Of a stretch of DNA of 64,000 nt, positions 1-12,639 are shown piece by piece. Source of the stretch: Nageia nagi (lineage: Eukaryota > Pinophyta); contig JBITNC010000001.1 in assembly GCA_050084985.1 (NCBI GenBank), positions 88,970,001 to 89,034,000 on the forward strand, written 5' to 3'. How positions within the stretch are numbered: the first letter of the stretch is position 1; every line of letters begins with the position of its first letter. Under the pieces are notes generated by a model. The model worked only from the letters and a program-made list of their open reading frames with translations, was not told the DNA's origin and did not search any database. The translations under genes and the position numbers were made by a program.

Positions 1-12
1 TGGTATCAAAGT
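1..12 (+). other. Primer-binding site of element A
   Basis: TGGTATCAAAGT matches, with small changes, the TGGTATCAGAGC complement of the 3' end of plant initiator tRNA-Met used by copia elements to prime minus-strand DNA synthesis. It sits where the 5' LTR must end, so the element boundary coincides with the window edge. Confidence 0.75.
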
Positions 13-2908
13 ACCTTGAAGGCTCCTCTTCACATCCTTGGTTCATCTCCAACACTCTTGAAGGTCTTTCTTCAACTTGGAGGTCTTCGTTTAATCTACA
101 CTTCATACTGAGGTAAAAGAGCTCCAAAGGTATAACCTCTCTTGTCTTTATATTATTAACATTTCTTTACTACAATTTATTATTGCTATTACTAATAATT
201 ATTGTTAGTTAACCTTTAATAAACTTTAAAATGGCAATAATACATTGATATTATTCTATTTGCAATATTGAGTAATAAAAAATTGTAATTTTTTGTAACT
301 TAGTGAAAATTGCAAATTTACTTTGTGCAATTATAAGTTTTTTTTTAAGTATGGAAGCATTTTTTTAAAAACAAAATTGGTATAATCTATTTGCATTAAA
401 AAAAAACATCTAAAAGGTTAAGGTTGCAAAATAGATTCTTTTTTTATATAAAAGTTTGATTAAAAATCTTTTGTAATTTACAAAGAATGCTACAAATTTT
501 TTTCAAATATTTAGTGTCTTTCTTGACCCCCTTTGCACGGTAACTAGGCTTTGCTTGCGTTGGCACCTTGCAAAATTTGTTTTCTCTCTCTCTCACATTG
601 ATTGCCCTTCATTTGGAATCACCTAAGAGATGTGTATTCTCCATCAACTCTCTATTTGTATTCACCCTAGTAAAACAACATCAAATCTTGCACACCCTAT
701 CTTCTGTTCATGGTTGGGTTGCCTTCTTCTCATGGATTATCTTCTTCTCACGACTTGTATTCTATTCGTAGTTGGGTTATCTTCTTCTCATGGCCTATAT
801 TTTGATCATGGCTAAGCTTGTATTTTGCTCGAAACCCCTCTTCTAACCTCTCTTCATAACTTTGTTTGCTTACTACAGGTCCATTGGCACTTATGATAGA
901 GGCCTACAATGTTATTTGCCTATCCTAATCTCAATCTAGTGGCCCTCGTGGTCCTCTCACCTTCTCACACAACTTCACCTCCCTTTGTTTCACCTTCTAG
1001 TTCCCCTTCCTCCATCACCAAGCCCTCATCGCATGCCATGGCTTCTCTCCATCAGATTTGTGGCCTCCTTTTGCTACCAAAGTGGAGACCTCTCTTCGCT
1101 ATACCTATGCCCTTCCTTTACTGCCAAGCTCTTGCGGTGTGTGCCACTCTCTTATGTGCCTTGTTCTCCCTCTTGTCTTGTCCCACTCACCTTCTCTTAG
1201 TCTTCTATTTTTAAAGTTTTTTTTTAATTATTACTTGCCTACTCTATGACGAAAATGTTACTTACAAGTTCACACATAACATTTAATTCCTTTTTTTTCT
1301 TAATGGATGTCCATATGCTTTCTTCTTCATTAATGAGTGTCATAACTCATTACTCTTTTTCTAACTTGGCGTAGCATTTAAGATAAACTTAAATGATAAA
1401 CTATTTAAGTGTCTTGGATAAAGGGTACTACAAGTCTTTTAGGGAAATTTAAAAAAAGGAAGAGGGGTGGTTACTTAAATATTTTAGTTAAAATTATTTT
1501 ACAAGTAAACATGACAAGGGAACAACTTTTAACTTACATAGGTATTTTTGTTTAGATGACTAGAAGTATTTTAGCATCATTGGTTACTAAGTGCTATAAA
1601 ATAAATTGCATAATTCCTTTTTATGATTAAAGATATTATGATCATTTTACTTAAGTTAGGAATTTTTTAACCTTGAAGTAAAAATGCAATTAATTTTTTA
1701 GTATTTATCATATTGCTTTAAGATCAATTTAAGTAACAAGAGGGAATTTTTTTTACTTAATTTTTTAGATCTTTGAATAGAGTTATGCAATTTTTTATTT
1801 CCTTTATGCAAAGTTAAATGAATAAACTTGTGCAAACTATGGATGATGCATGTTATTCCTTAAGCAAAGTTAATGAATGGACTTATGCTTAGTATTTAAA
1901 TTTTTATGCATGCTTATGCTTAAATGATGCATGTTTAGTACTAAAATGTTTAAGTTAATAATACTTACTTAGAGCTTAAATTTCTTAAATTAATATTCAC
2001 TACTTAAAAGATAAAGGCATGCTTAGTATTTATGTTTAGTACTTAATTTCTTAAGTTATGATGCAATTTATTTTTTTATGCAAAATGGACTTGTGCAAAA
2101 TTAAGAATGATGTAAAAATATCTTTTAAGGGTTGGTAAACAAAATCCATTAAACACTTAGGTTTTAAATTTTAAATAGATGATATTTTATTTATTTCATG
2201 ATTCATTTTTTACTTTATTTACTTATGCAAACAAAAAAATAAATAAATATTGATATGAGCAACCCCCTAAAATAAATACATCTATACGTATATTTTATAA
2301 TATGACTTGTTTGGGGATCCATGAGGTGAGGATAGGTAGACTAAAACCTTTAAGTTCGATGATCTAAGTGGTGAAAAGTTCGTACTTCTTAATTACCTTT
2401 AAGTCCTCTGTTGATCTAGATTTAACTTCAATAGGTGGATAGGTATGTGTGTAGTGATACTACATATCTGCACATCCATTCAGAGATTATTCTAATAACC
2501 TAAGAGGATAACTTGAAACCTAATCAAGATTAATAATTTGATCGATCCAATAAATATCAAAACTTTGAAAGATAGCTAGTACTTCTCTTTGTGAGAGTAT
2601 ATTATTATTCAAGGAGAACTAGTTAAAGATTGGTTGTACTTGGTCTTCTCTTATGTGGGCATCTAGGTGAAAGCTTGATTTTAGATAAAAAAATAAGTTT
2701 CAACAATTTCATTCTACATCTACGGTTCTTAAGATGAGAAATGTATTTAGGTACATAGATTATTATTTGAATTGTAAAACATTTGCACTTGTGAATCAAA
2801 TCAAGCATATATTTAATGTTAAATGTAACATGTATTATTTACTTGGTTAAAACTTAACAATTAAATATTGAAAACTCATGCTTATTATTTCATATTTTTA
2901 TATAGCAA
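13..2908 (+). other. Long leader of element A
   Basis: Untranslated leader of about 2.9 kb with no supported gene. It has a 5'-splice-like GAGGTAAAAG near 112, AT-rich DNA, a C/T-rich cassette (about 830-1200) that gives short open frames without recognisable domains, AT-rich DNA with repeated TTAAGT and ATGCATG words (1300-2280), and the conserved family block (about 2290-2760). It ends in a pyrimidine-rich run and TATAG just before the gag ATG. The short frames at 568-1249 are taken as chance products of the C-rich cassette. Confidence 0.7.
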
Positions 2909-5900
2909 ATGAAAGAATCTTTTTTATCTAAACACATTCTTGATAATTTCAACTATGAGATTTGGAAATTACGGATGAAGGTTAAATTACAAGCAAAGAA
3001 GCTTTGGTAAATAATGAATGAGAACCTTGTACCTCTTACAGATGAAAATGTATTAGAAGCTTACAACATAAAGAATAAGTTGGCAACCTCCATGATTTAT
3101 CATGTAATTTTAAATGATGTGCTTCTGATGATTTTTTTTTCAACTTTAACAAAAGAAGCATGAGATAAGTTTAAACAAATCTATTTTAGTTTATATTTTT
3201 CAAGAAAATTTACCATTCTCTAAAATCTACTTCAATTTTATCAAAGAAAAGATAAAAATATGGTTATTTACTTAAATAAAATCATTGACCTAAGGATCCA
3301 ACTTATTACTTATGAATGCAATTAGATCAATGATGAGTTCATGGTCTTCATTATTCTTCAATGCCTTTTCAAAGTTTGAAAATTTAATGATAATTATGAA
3401 AATAGCATTTGATGATGAAAAAGAAGTCTTCTCCTTTGAGAACCTTTTAAGGTATTTATTGAAGCATGAGAAAACTTTTAATAATAAAAAGTTGATTTTT
3501 TCTTTTAAGGATAATAATATTGCTCTTGAAATAACCAAAATTCTTTTCAAAAGGAAGTTCAACCATCAAAATAAATCTTATCTTTCTTCTTCTAAAATAT
3601 TTGAGAAAAGAGGTAATGGCTACAATAGCAACAAGAACAACAGAAATAATAATCATAATAGTAGAAACAATGGCAACAATAATTATTAAAAAAAAAAAGG
3701 TGAAAAAGATAAAGTAAACACTCCTTATCCTAAAAAAAACTTTTATGTTAATTATAATTATTATAGCATTTAAGATCACAAAGAAATTAATTGCTACAAA
3801 AAAAAGAGAAAAAATAAAGGGAATAAAAATGTAAAAAACTATAAAAGAAAAAAAAAATATTCATGCTAGTTTTGTTGCGATGCTCTACTCTTTATCTTGC
3901 TCTTTTTCATCTAAATGGATTGTTAACTCTGATTGCATTAATCATCTATGCTTTTAAAAAGAAAAGTTTGAAAACTTTTACAAATATAAAAAAGATGCGA
4001 TTGTGATAGGTGATAACTCTACTTTTAAAATTTAAAAAATTAGGAATGTGCTGATTCATAAAAAGGTTCTTAAAAATATTCTCTATGTTCTTAAGTTAAG
4101 GATAAACTTTCTCTCTATGATCTAAGTTGATAGAAAAAGATACTTTTTTGAGTTTGACTCTCATATCTAATGCATTAAGAAAGGATTTACCATTTTGGTT
4201 AAAGGATCTATGAAAGATAACCTTTACATTATGGATCAAGTTCCATCAAAGATGTGTCTTGCTTCTAGTGTATGTTCTAAAGGTAATCTTTGGTACTATC
4301 ATTTAGAGCACCTTAACCATAAGAGTATTCAAGTCATAAAATATCAAAAATTTGTGAAAGGTTTACTTTTAATTTCTTTTTTGATTGGTCTATGTGAGAA
4401 GTGCATTCTTAGTAAGATGTATAGATAAAAATTTAAAAAAATAAGGTAACAAAAACATCTTAACCTCTTAAACTTATGTATTTAGATTTGATAGGTCCAA
4501 TTCAGACTAAATCATTTGAAAGAGCATCTGACATCTTGATATTCATTGATGAATTTAGTAAGATGACCTTTGGGTATCTACTTGAACATAAGGATCAAAC
4601 CTTTAAGAGTTTTAAAGTTTTTAAAGTTTTTGTTGAGAATCAAATTAACTTTAAAATTAAGATGTTAAGATTAGATAATAGAAGAAAATATAACAATAAT
4701 GAGTTCAATAACTATTATGTTAACTATAAAATCAAGAGATAGTTTACAATTCCATACACTTCTCAACATAATAATGTTGAAAAGAAAAATAAAATAATTA
4801 TAGAGATGGCTAGATGCATGTTAAGTAATCTTCCTAAGTTCTTATGGGATGAAGTTGTGAGTGTTACTATTTACACCTTGAATAGATGTTCCACAAAAGT
4901 CATTCAAAGTAAAACTCCTTTTGAAGCATAGTTAGAAAGAAAACCTAACATTTCTCATCTTAGGGTGTTTGGTTGTGAAGCATTTTCATACATTATTTCT
5001 GAAAAAAAAAATTGGATAAAAGAGCTAAAAAAATGCATCTTTATATGTTATGATAATCAACATAGAGACTACAAGCTCTACTCTCTAATCTATAAAGCAG
5101 TCTTTATTTCAAGAGATGTAAAATTTAATAAATTTTTTGAAGAATCTACTTCTAATAAGGATGTTGATGATCTAGAGAACTCTTTAGTTGGTCCTAACTA
5201 GTTAGATATTGATATAGATAAGTCACCATAGGAATAAAATTCTCTAACATAAAAGGTAACAAAGAGCATGACCTTGAATAAATTCTTAATTACCAAGATT
5301 GATAACAAGCATGAGCCCTTAACCTTTAAAGAAGCTTCTAAGTATGAGTGTTAGATGAAAGCCATGAAAGTGGAGTATGAGGTGCTTATAAAAAATAAAA
5401 CTTGGGATTTGATTTATTATCTTAATAAAAAGAATATGATTAGCAATAAATAGATCTACAAGGTCAAGTGCAATTCAATAGAAGATATTAAGAAATACAA
5501 GGTAAGGTTAGTAGTTCAAAGTTTTGCTCAAAAACACGATATAGATTATGAGAAAACCTTTACTCCCATGGTAAAAATGCTTACCGTGAGAGTAATTTTT
5601 AATCTTTTTATAGCTTAAAGATGAAAAGTTTTTTAACTTGACATCAAGAGTGCATTTCTCAATGGTAACTTAGATGTATAAATCTTCATGAATCAACTAG
5701 AAGGGTTTATTATGGAAGGTAAAGAGTCCTTTGTATGCAAGTTAAAAAAATCATTGTATGGACTTAAGCAAGCACTTCAAGTTTAGTATAGAAAGATTTT
5801 AAGGTACTTTACAAATATTAGATTCTTCAAGTATTTTTTTGACTTCAATCTATATGTACTCAATTAAGAAAAAGATATGATCTTAATTCTTCTTTATGTG

Positions 5901-6875
5901 GATGATCTTTTGATTACTGAAAATAATGATAAAATCATTTAAGAGTGCATATTCAAACTTGAGGTAACATTTGAAATGATTGATCTTGATCTCTTACACT
6001 ACTATCTGAAAATGTAAGTGTATTAGTACTTACCTTAATCAATCTAAGTATATATCAAATATTTTATAGAAGTTTGAAATGAAAGAATGTAGATATGCTA
6101 TAATTTCAATCTCTTCTGAAATCATTATTTCTCTAAGCTCTAACTTTCAATTAGCTGATGCTACAGCTTATAAGAAATTAATTGGTAATCTTTTGTATTT
6201 GACTATATATAGGTTAGATTTTACTTTTACAATGAATTTGATGGCATGATTCATGCAAAATTCTTATATTGATCATCTCAATGCTATTAAGAAAATCTTA
6301 AGGTATGTTGTAAGGACTAAAGATCTCGCTCTCAAGTATTTCAAGTTACCTTTATTTGTTCTCTCTAGATTCTTAGATTTTGATTACAAAGAAGATAAAG
6401 ATGATAGGAAGTCAACCTCTATGTATGTGTTTAGCATTAGTTCAGGTGCTATCTCTTGAGCTTCTAAGAAGCAACCTATTATTTCTTTTTCCACAATAGA
6501 AGTTAAATATCATGCTATGTTTGTTATAGCCCAAGAAGCCATTTGGCTAAGAAATCTTCTAAAATAAATTAAGTATGAGCAAGATGGCTCATCTTTAATC
6601 TCTTCATATAATTAGTCAGCTATTTTTTTAGCTAAAATCTAGTGCTCCATCAGAGAATAAAACATGTAAAAATTCATGCTCATTTTATTAAAGAGAAGGT
6701 TCTTGATGGCATCATACATCTGAAGTATTATCCATTCACTTTGAACTTCGTTGATTTGTTCACCAAGCCCCTTCTAGAAGCTTAATTCTATAAGCTTAGG
6801 GATGCTATTGGGTTAGTGAAGTTACCTTCAAAGGGAAGTGAAGTTTGAATTCTTATGTTGAATTCATATTTATGA
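2909..6875 (+). pseudogene. Decayed copia gag-pol of element A
   Basis: Remnant of the single Gag-Pol frame. It starts at ATG 2909 in the same context as the intact copy D. Recognisable parts in order: gag capsid-like region (to about 3700), a Lys/Asn-rich stretch and remains of the zinc knuckle (about 3740-3800), and protease around 3915 with the catalytic D-T/S-G lost (reads V-N-S-D). Then come the GAG-pre-integrase HHCC region (about 4280-4420), the integrase core (4476-4860), RT with YVDDLLI near 5898 (5390-6030) and RNase H to the copia 'DLFTKP' tail (6750-6800). At least a dozen stops and several frameshifts are present, so it makes no product. It keeps RT and RNase H, which D lacks, and so shows what the family originally encoded. 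Confidence 0.9.
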
Positions 6876-6924
6876 TGATAACTTCACCTTTAGGAGGATT
6901 TTATATTATATAATGTTAATTTTA

Positions 6925-7200
6925 TTGTACACCTTCATAGTAAGTTCGCTCTATATGAAAAACTTATTGTATAAATTGGCCAATCTAGCACTGTTCAATT
7001 ATCCATATGTAAGGAACTCTTATGTGTCTTTTGACACTATTCAATTATCTATATGTATGGAACTAGTATGTGCATACTCTATTTTTTATCAATCTAAGCA
7101 CTATTCAATTATCCATATGCGAGAAACTCTTATATATCTTTTGGCACTATTCAATTATCCATATGTGAGGAACTCGTATGTGAATGCTCTATTTTGTAAT
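6925..7200 (+). repeat. 3'UTR tandem hairpin repeats of element A
   Basis: One unit of the D type (AAGTTCGCTCT, near 6941) is followed by four units beginning TTCAATTATC at 6994, 7040, 7104 and 7150. Spacing alternates 46, 64, 46 bp, i.e. a ~110-bp higher-order repeat present twice. The core CATATGTGAGGAACTC plus GTATGTG (last unit, 7158-7180) can fold into a 10-bp stem, with G-U pairs, over a GAA loop. Equivalent arrays stand at the same place in G, H and J. Confidence 0.8.
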
Positions 7201-7653
7201 GATAATCAACACATATTTTATATACAGTAGGTGACTATAATTTTTTAGCATGGCATCTTTGTAATGACTTATAGAGCACCATTGATCAGTTTATGATGGC
7301 ATTTATGTGATTCATCTATCCTTGTTGATATGAATATGATGCATATAACTTATCTTATTATTTGAATTACTTATGATTTGCAAGTTCCTTTGAGATTGCA
7401 GGTTACTTACCTCAGGTATGTAAGCTCTTGAAGACTCTTCATGACTTTCAGTTGGATGACTACTTCATAAATATTGAAATTAGTTATGGTTAATAATTGT
7501 ATTTGGTAAAGTAGTGAGTCTCAAACTAAATCTTTCTTACTTCATAAATATGTAAAAAGTTCTTATGTTTGTTGTATTTAGTTGGAGAACTCTTTTACTT
7601 TGTTTTCTTCTTTTCTCTTACTCACTCTATCCTAATATTGCATTAAAGGGAGG

Positions 7654-8159
7654 TGTTGGAATGTATAATGCATTATTATAAAAGTTTATATTAAATCTTC
7701 TATGTAAATTCACTAATACTTGAAGGTATCATTTGATACCTTAAGTATTTAAGTGAATATGATAATGTAACTCATTTTACATTCCATATCATGAGCATGC
7801 CCCTTAAATAAAAAGATATGCATATCATACTTTTGTACATTAGATAAAAAGATGATTCAAAAAGGGATTTTGGCCTATAAATAGAAGGTTCTTTTTTTAT
7901 GATTACATACCAATTTGTGAAGTAAAGTTATGCTATAGTATAAAAGTGTAGGAGTTGAGATTAGGAGAATTGTAAGAGAGTTGTATTTGTGATTGAAGTA
8001 AAGATTTAGTTAGTGGATGTACTCCTAGTTGGTGGAATCACTTTACATCTTGAGTTACTTTATAAGATTATCTTATTTGTGAGATTATTAGATGTGTATT
8101 GTGAGTTTTCAAAAGATCTTGATTATTTAGAAATTATATTATTAGTGTTAATTTTTTCA
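7654..8159 (+). repeat. 3' LTR of element A (506 bp)
   Basis: Begins TGTTGGAATG directly after the purine tract TTAAAGGGAGG and ends TTTTTTCA. It contains the family U3 dyad (7715-7749) and a TATA-like CTATAAATAG near 7876. The ends match the other LTRs in the window in inverted orientation. The partner LTR is off the left edge. Confidence 0.9.
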
Positions 8160-10237
8160 AGATTAAGATCAATTATTTCAAATGTTACCTTAAGTTTGGA
8201 TATGCACTCTTATATGATTTCATCATTATTTTCAATTATCAAAAGATCATCCACATAAAGAAGAATCAAAACCACATCTATTCTTTGATCATGCATATAA
8301 AGATCAAATTCAAAGAAGTAATTAGAGAATCCAATATCTACAAAGTATCCTAAAATCATCTTGTACTAAGCTCTAGTTGCTTACTTAAGTCCATACAAAG
8401 AATTCTTTAGCTTACACATAAATGACTATTTTCTTTTTACAATAAATACTTCTAATTGATTCATATAAATTTTCACATCTAAGTCACCATTGACAAATGC
8501 ACTGTTGACATCAAGTTGAAAAATTTTTCATTCTTGAGCTGCTGAAAGAGTAAGGATAATTTAGATAATAGGCATCTTTACCACAAGAGCAAAGGTTTTC
8601 ACATAATCAACACCATATTTCTAAGCAAAACTTTTGGATACTAACCTCACTTGTATTTCTCAATATCCTTAATTGAATTGAAATTGACCTTGTAGATCCA
8701 CTTATTGTCAATCATATTTTTCTCATTGAGATAAGGAACCAAGTCTCAAATTTTATTTTTTATAAGCACCTCATATTCCACTTTAATGGCTTCTATTCAG
8801 CACTCGTGCTTTGAAACTTCTTTGAAAGATGAGGGTGCATCCTTGTTATCAATTTTGGTAAATAAAGATTTGTTTAAGGTAATGCTCTTAGTTATCTTTT
8901 GTGTTGAAGAATTTTACTCTTAAGGTGACTTATCTACATCAATATCCAACTAGTTAGGTGCAATTGATAAATCATATGGATCATCAATATCCTCATTATA
9001 AGCAAATTATCTAAGAAGTTTATTGAACTTTACATCCCTTGATATGAAAACTCCTTTAAAGGATGGAGAGTAGAGCTTGTAGCCTCTATGCTGACTATCA
9101 TAACCTATAAAGATGTAATTTTTAACTCTTTTATCTAACTTTTTTTTTCAAAAATAATGTAAAAGAATGCTTCACAACTAAACACCCTAAAGTGAAAAAT
9201 GTTAGGATTATTTTTTACCATGCCTCAAAAGAAGTTTTACCCTAAATGACTTTTATAGAACACATATTCAAAGTGTAAATAGCAATGCTCATAGCTTCAC
9301 TCCATAAGAACTTAAAAAGATTATCCAATATGCATCTAACCATTTCTATAATTATCTTATTTTTACTTTTAATATCATTTTGCTAAAGAGTGTAAGGAAT
9401 TATAAACTATATCTTGATTCTATATTTAACATAATAGACATTGAATTTATTACTATTATATTATTTTTTATTATCTGATCTCAACATCTTGATTTTAAAG
9501 TTAGTTTGATTTTCAACTAAGGCTTTAAAAATTTTAAAACTCTTAAAGGTTTGATCTTTATGCTCAAATACATAGCCAAAAGTCATCCAACTGAAGTCAT
9601 CGATAAAGATCAAGACATAAGATATTATTCTAAATGACTTAGTCTAAAATGGATATATTAAATTTGAATGCATAAGTTGAAGAGGTTGATATGCTCTTGT
9701 TGCTTTATTTTTTTTGAATCTTTATCTATTCATCTTGCCTAAGATGCACTTCTCACATAAACCAATTGAAGGTAAAATTAAAGGCAAACCTTCTACAAGT
9801 TCTTGATCTTTCATGATTTGAATACTCTTATGGTTAAGGTGCTCTAAATTATGGTGCTAAATATTACCTCTATAGCACACACTTATAGCAAGACACATTT
9901 TTATTGGAACTTGATCCATAATGTAGAGATAATTTTTCATTGATCTTTTAACTAATATGGCAAGTCCCTTCTTAATGCATTAAAAATATGAGTTGAACTT
10001 AAAAGAGTACCCTTTTCTTGTAACTTGAATCATGGAGAGAAGGTTCATCATGAGCTTAGAAACATAAAGCATATTTTCAAAAACCTTTCCATGAATTAAA
10101 CACATTCCCAATTCTTTGGAATTCAAAAATAGAATTATCACCTATCACAATTGCATCTTTTCTATACTTATAAAAATTTTCAAACTTATATTTTTCAAAG
10201 CATAGGTGATTAATGTAGCTAGAGTCAATAATCAAAT
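8160..10237 (-). pseudogene. Decayed RT-integrase-protease remnant (element BE, left part)
   Basis: Read on the minus strand from 10237 downward: remains of protease (around 10140-10230), the pre-integrase HHCC region (about 9730-9900), the integrase core (about 9350-9700), the region after integrase with the 'CIFVGYD' type motif (about 9050-9230), and RT from about 8770 to a YVDDLLI motif near 8245. It ends abruptly at 8160 where element A begins. Stops are dense and no frame exceeds a domain fragment. Confidence 0.85.
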
Positions 10238-10707
10238 TATTAGAATTTGTAATGTAATATTGTGTAATATTTCTTCTTAATGTAAATTCACTTAATATTT
10301 AAAGTATCATTAGATACCTTAAAGTAGTAAGAGAATAAAAGTAAGAGAAAGATTAAAAATAGGTATGAGTTTAAAAATAGGTAATAGATTAAAAATAAAA
10401 AATGGATTACTTATAGAGTGGGTTTCTTTTTATAAAAAGAAAATCCCCCCTTTCTTTAGTTACACAATTGTAATGTAAGTTTTGCTATAGTGTTTAGAGT
10501 GTGTGATAGAGAAGAGATTTTGTAAGAGAGAACCTTAAGAATAAGATCTTAGTTAGTGGACGTACTCTCAAGGAGGAAGAAATCACTTTATATCTTATAT
10601 CATTTATATGATTGATTTTAGTTATTATGCTAATGTATTGATGTTAAAAGTGCCTTTTTGAGATCTTGAGAGATTAGAAGTTAATTCATAAAAGGTTAAT
10701 TTCTTCA
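10238..10707 (+). repeat. 5' LTR of element C (470 bp)
   Basis: Starts TATTAGAATTTG (canonical TG decayed to TA) and ends TTTCTTCA, followed after two bases by the PBS. Contains a degraded form of the U3 dyad near 10300-10340 and TTTATAAAAAG near 10429 as a TATA candidate. Closest in sequence to the LTRs of element D, which begin TGTTAGAATTTG. Confidence 0.85.
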
Positions 10708-11221
10708 AGTGGTATCATAACTTTTCTTAGAGGCTTCGCTTCAGCATTTTTGAAGGTCATTCCTCTTCTTTTTCCATCTACTTTATTGAGGTAAAAAAAG
10801 CTTGAAGGTACAAGCTCCCCTTCTACCTTGTCCATTCATCAAATTTTGTCTTATTACTAACCTTTTTGGTTTCTTGATTATCAAGTTTAAGTTTAGTAAA
10901 ATTTGATTAAAGTAGATAATATATCGTTGTTATATTAACATGTTATTTTAATGTTATATTATTGCTATGCATTATTTGAATTTATTAGTTGCAATTTTTT
11001 AAAGTAAAATTATCTAATATATAGTGATAATATGTAAATTTTTTAGTAAGTTTGCTTAAATTTAGCAATAATGTGTTATTATAGCTTAAATTTAAGTCTT
11101 TACTTAGTGTAAAAATATTTAAAAAAATTGCAATTTCTTTACTATAATGTTAGTATTGTAATTTTTTTACAATGCTTGAAAAAATTATTGCATGTATGCA
11201 ATACTACATGCAAACTCTAGT

Positions 11222-11270
<49 letters not shown>
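10708..11270 (+). other. PBS and first part of leader of element C
   Basis: PBS TGGTATCATAAC at 10710-10721, two bases past the LTR. Then leader with the 5'-splice-like GAGGTAAAAA near 10788 and AT-rich DNA without coding signal, ending in a (TA)n microsatellite at about 11224-11270 into which element D inserted. Confidence 0.75.
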
Positions 11271-11274
<4 letters not shown>

Positions 11275-11768
11275 AGAATTTGTAATGAAATATTGTGAAT
11301 ATCTAGACTCCTTGTAAATTCAATTAATCACTTAAGGGTATGTAGATACCTTAAATGATTAATAGAATTCTTTAATGTATAGACTTTGACTTTACCAAAG
11401 GAGTTAGTTAGTAGGTTGAAGTTTGGTGGTACATTTAATGTAACCCTAACCTTACCCTTGGGTTAAAGGAAGGTTAGGGAGGTGCTCTCAACCTATAAAT
11501 AGAGGGCCTCTCCTCATGTAAACATATCTAAATTTTGAGTAAGATTACTCTACTTGGTTGTGTAGGAGAGAGCTAGAGAATAGTTGTAAGAGAGACATAG
11601 ATTTGAGAATAAGAGAACTAGTTGTGGATGTACTCCCAAGGAGGGAGGAACCACATTATATTGGTGTCATATTGTATGAATGATGTTCTTAGAATTATAG
11701 ATGTGTACACTTGAGTTTCCTAGTCTAAGGTCCTAGAGGATTTGTTTAGATCTAGTTCAAACCCTTCA
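11271..11768 (+). repeat. 5' LTR of element D
   Basis: Starts TGTTAGAATT, ends AACCCTTCA. The U3 dyad is at 11324-11362 (two ~17-nt arms around a 4-nt loop). TATAAAT is at 11494-11500, so transcription probably starts about 25-35 nt downstream. Substitutions against the 3' LTR are two A/G before the middle, one G/A, one A/G and one T/G. Confidence 0.95.
11494..11500 (+). promoter_or_regulatory. TATA box in 5' LTR of D
   Basis: TATAAAT followed by AGAGGGCCTCTCC. Every LTR in the window has CTATAAATAG or CTATTTATAG (on the minus strand) at the equivalent place, with a conserved AAGGAG/AGGGCC context downstream. This is the likely core promoter of the genomic RNA. Confidence 0.75.
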
Positions 11769-11770
11769 TT

Positions 11771-11782
11771 TGGTATCAGAGC
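11771..11782 (+). other. Primer-binding site of D (initiator tRNA-Met)
   Basis: TGGTATCAGAGC, two bases after the LTR end, is the exact plant initiator tRNA-Met complement. It is the best preserved PBS here. A, C, E, G and H carry 1-3 changes in it. Confidence 0.92.
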
Positions 11783-12414
11783 CTTGTTGAGGAAGCTCTT
11801 TTGGTGTGGAAGCTACATCTTGGAAGTGCTTCATCCTTCTCAACTTTGGAGATCTTCATTCTTCATTGTGAGGTAAAAGGTTTGCAAAGGTATAACCTTC
11901 TATCCTTCTTTAACTAAGTTCATTATGATACTAATTTTTGTATGATTATGCTAGCTCAATGTCTTAGCAAAAATAACTTCAAATACCATAATATATTTTT
12001 GCTACTCTCTTCTTACTAACAATATTTTATGTTAGTAATCTATTTTAATGTACAAAGAAAATGATTTTTTTTTGTGAGCAAAAATATATTATGATAGCAT
12101 CTTATTGAAAATTTTTTTTAATAAGTATTTTGTGAAAAATATCATAAAAAAAGGGAGGAAGGTGCAATTTTGTTTACATATTTTATTATTGACATAAAGA
12201 GGAGGACAATTTGTTTAAAAAGCACAAATAGTTCTATATATTTTTAGATTTTAAATCTATTTAAAATATTCAAAAATATATAAATGTTTTGTTATTGTGT
12301 TTTTTACATTTATTTAAACTCAAAATACATAACATTTAAGGGGGGGTCATTAGATAAAAATTAAATCATATAAATTTGTTTAAAAAATTATTGGGGGGAG
12401 TCAAAATGTTTTAA

Positions 12415-12600
12415 ACGTCGGGGGCCTCCTCCCGCGCTCCTCCGCCACCTCCCCGCGCGAGCGGCCACCTCCCATCGCGCGGCCACTGTGCGGCCACCTC
12501 CAAACATGCGAACCGTCTCCTCCACAACGCGCGACTCCCCTGCTCGCCCGCCTCTAGCTCCTCCCGCACAGCTCCCGATTCTGCCAGCTCCTTGGACTGT
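12415..12600 (+). other. GC-rich pyrimidine-rich cassette in leader of D
   Basis: Abrupt island of C-rich, CG-rich sequence (GCGCG, CCTCCTCCC, GCGGCCACC) inside a leader that is otherwise about 25-30% G+C. No start-to-stop frame or domain recognised. Other copies have a pyrimidine-rich cassette at the same relative place but with different sequence, so this looks like a variable or acquired segment. Confidence 0.6.
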
Positions 12601-12639
12601 ATATGGTTGCAGAATATGCCCCTAAGACCTCTGTTGGAT

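Larger units (their letters stand above)
1..8159 (+). mobile_element. Copia element A, 5' LTR outside window
   Basis: Full-length-type Ty1/copia LTR retrotransposon on the plus strand. The window opens exactly at its primer-binding site, so its 5' LTR lies before base 1. Order seen: PBS, 2.9-kb leader, decayed gag-pol, 3'UTR with hairpin repeats, polypurine tract (7643-7653) and 3' LTR. Immediately after the LTR the sequence becomes minus-strand RT of another copia copy (8160 onward), so A inserted into that copy. Many stops and frameshifts: a dead copy. Confidence 0.9.

Noticed and set aside
909-1249. Overlapping open frames in the leader of A, Pro/Ser/Leu-rich
   Set aside because: They come from a C/T-rich cassette, overlap one another in several frames, show no domain and are not shared by other copies.
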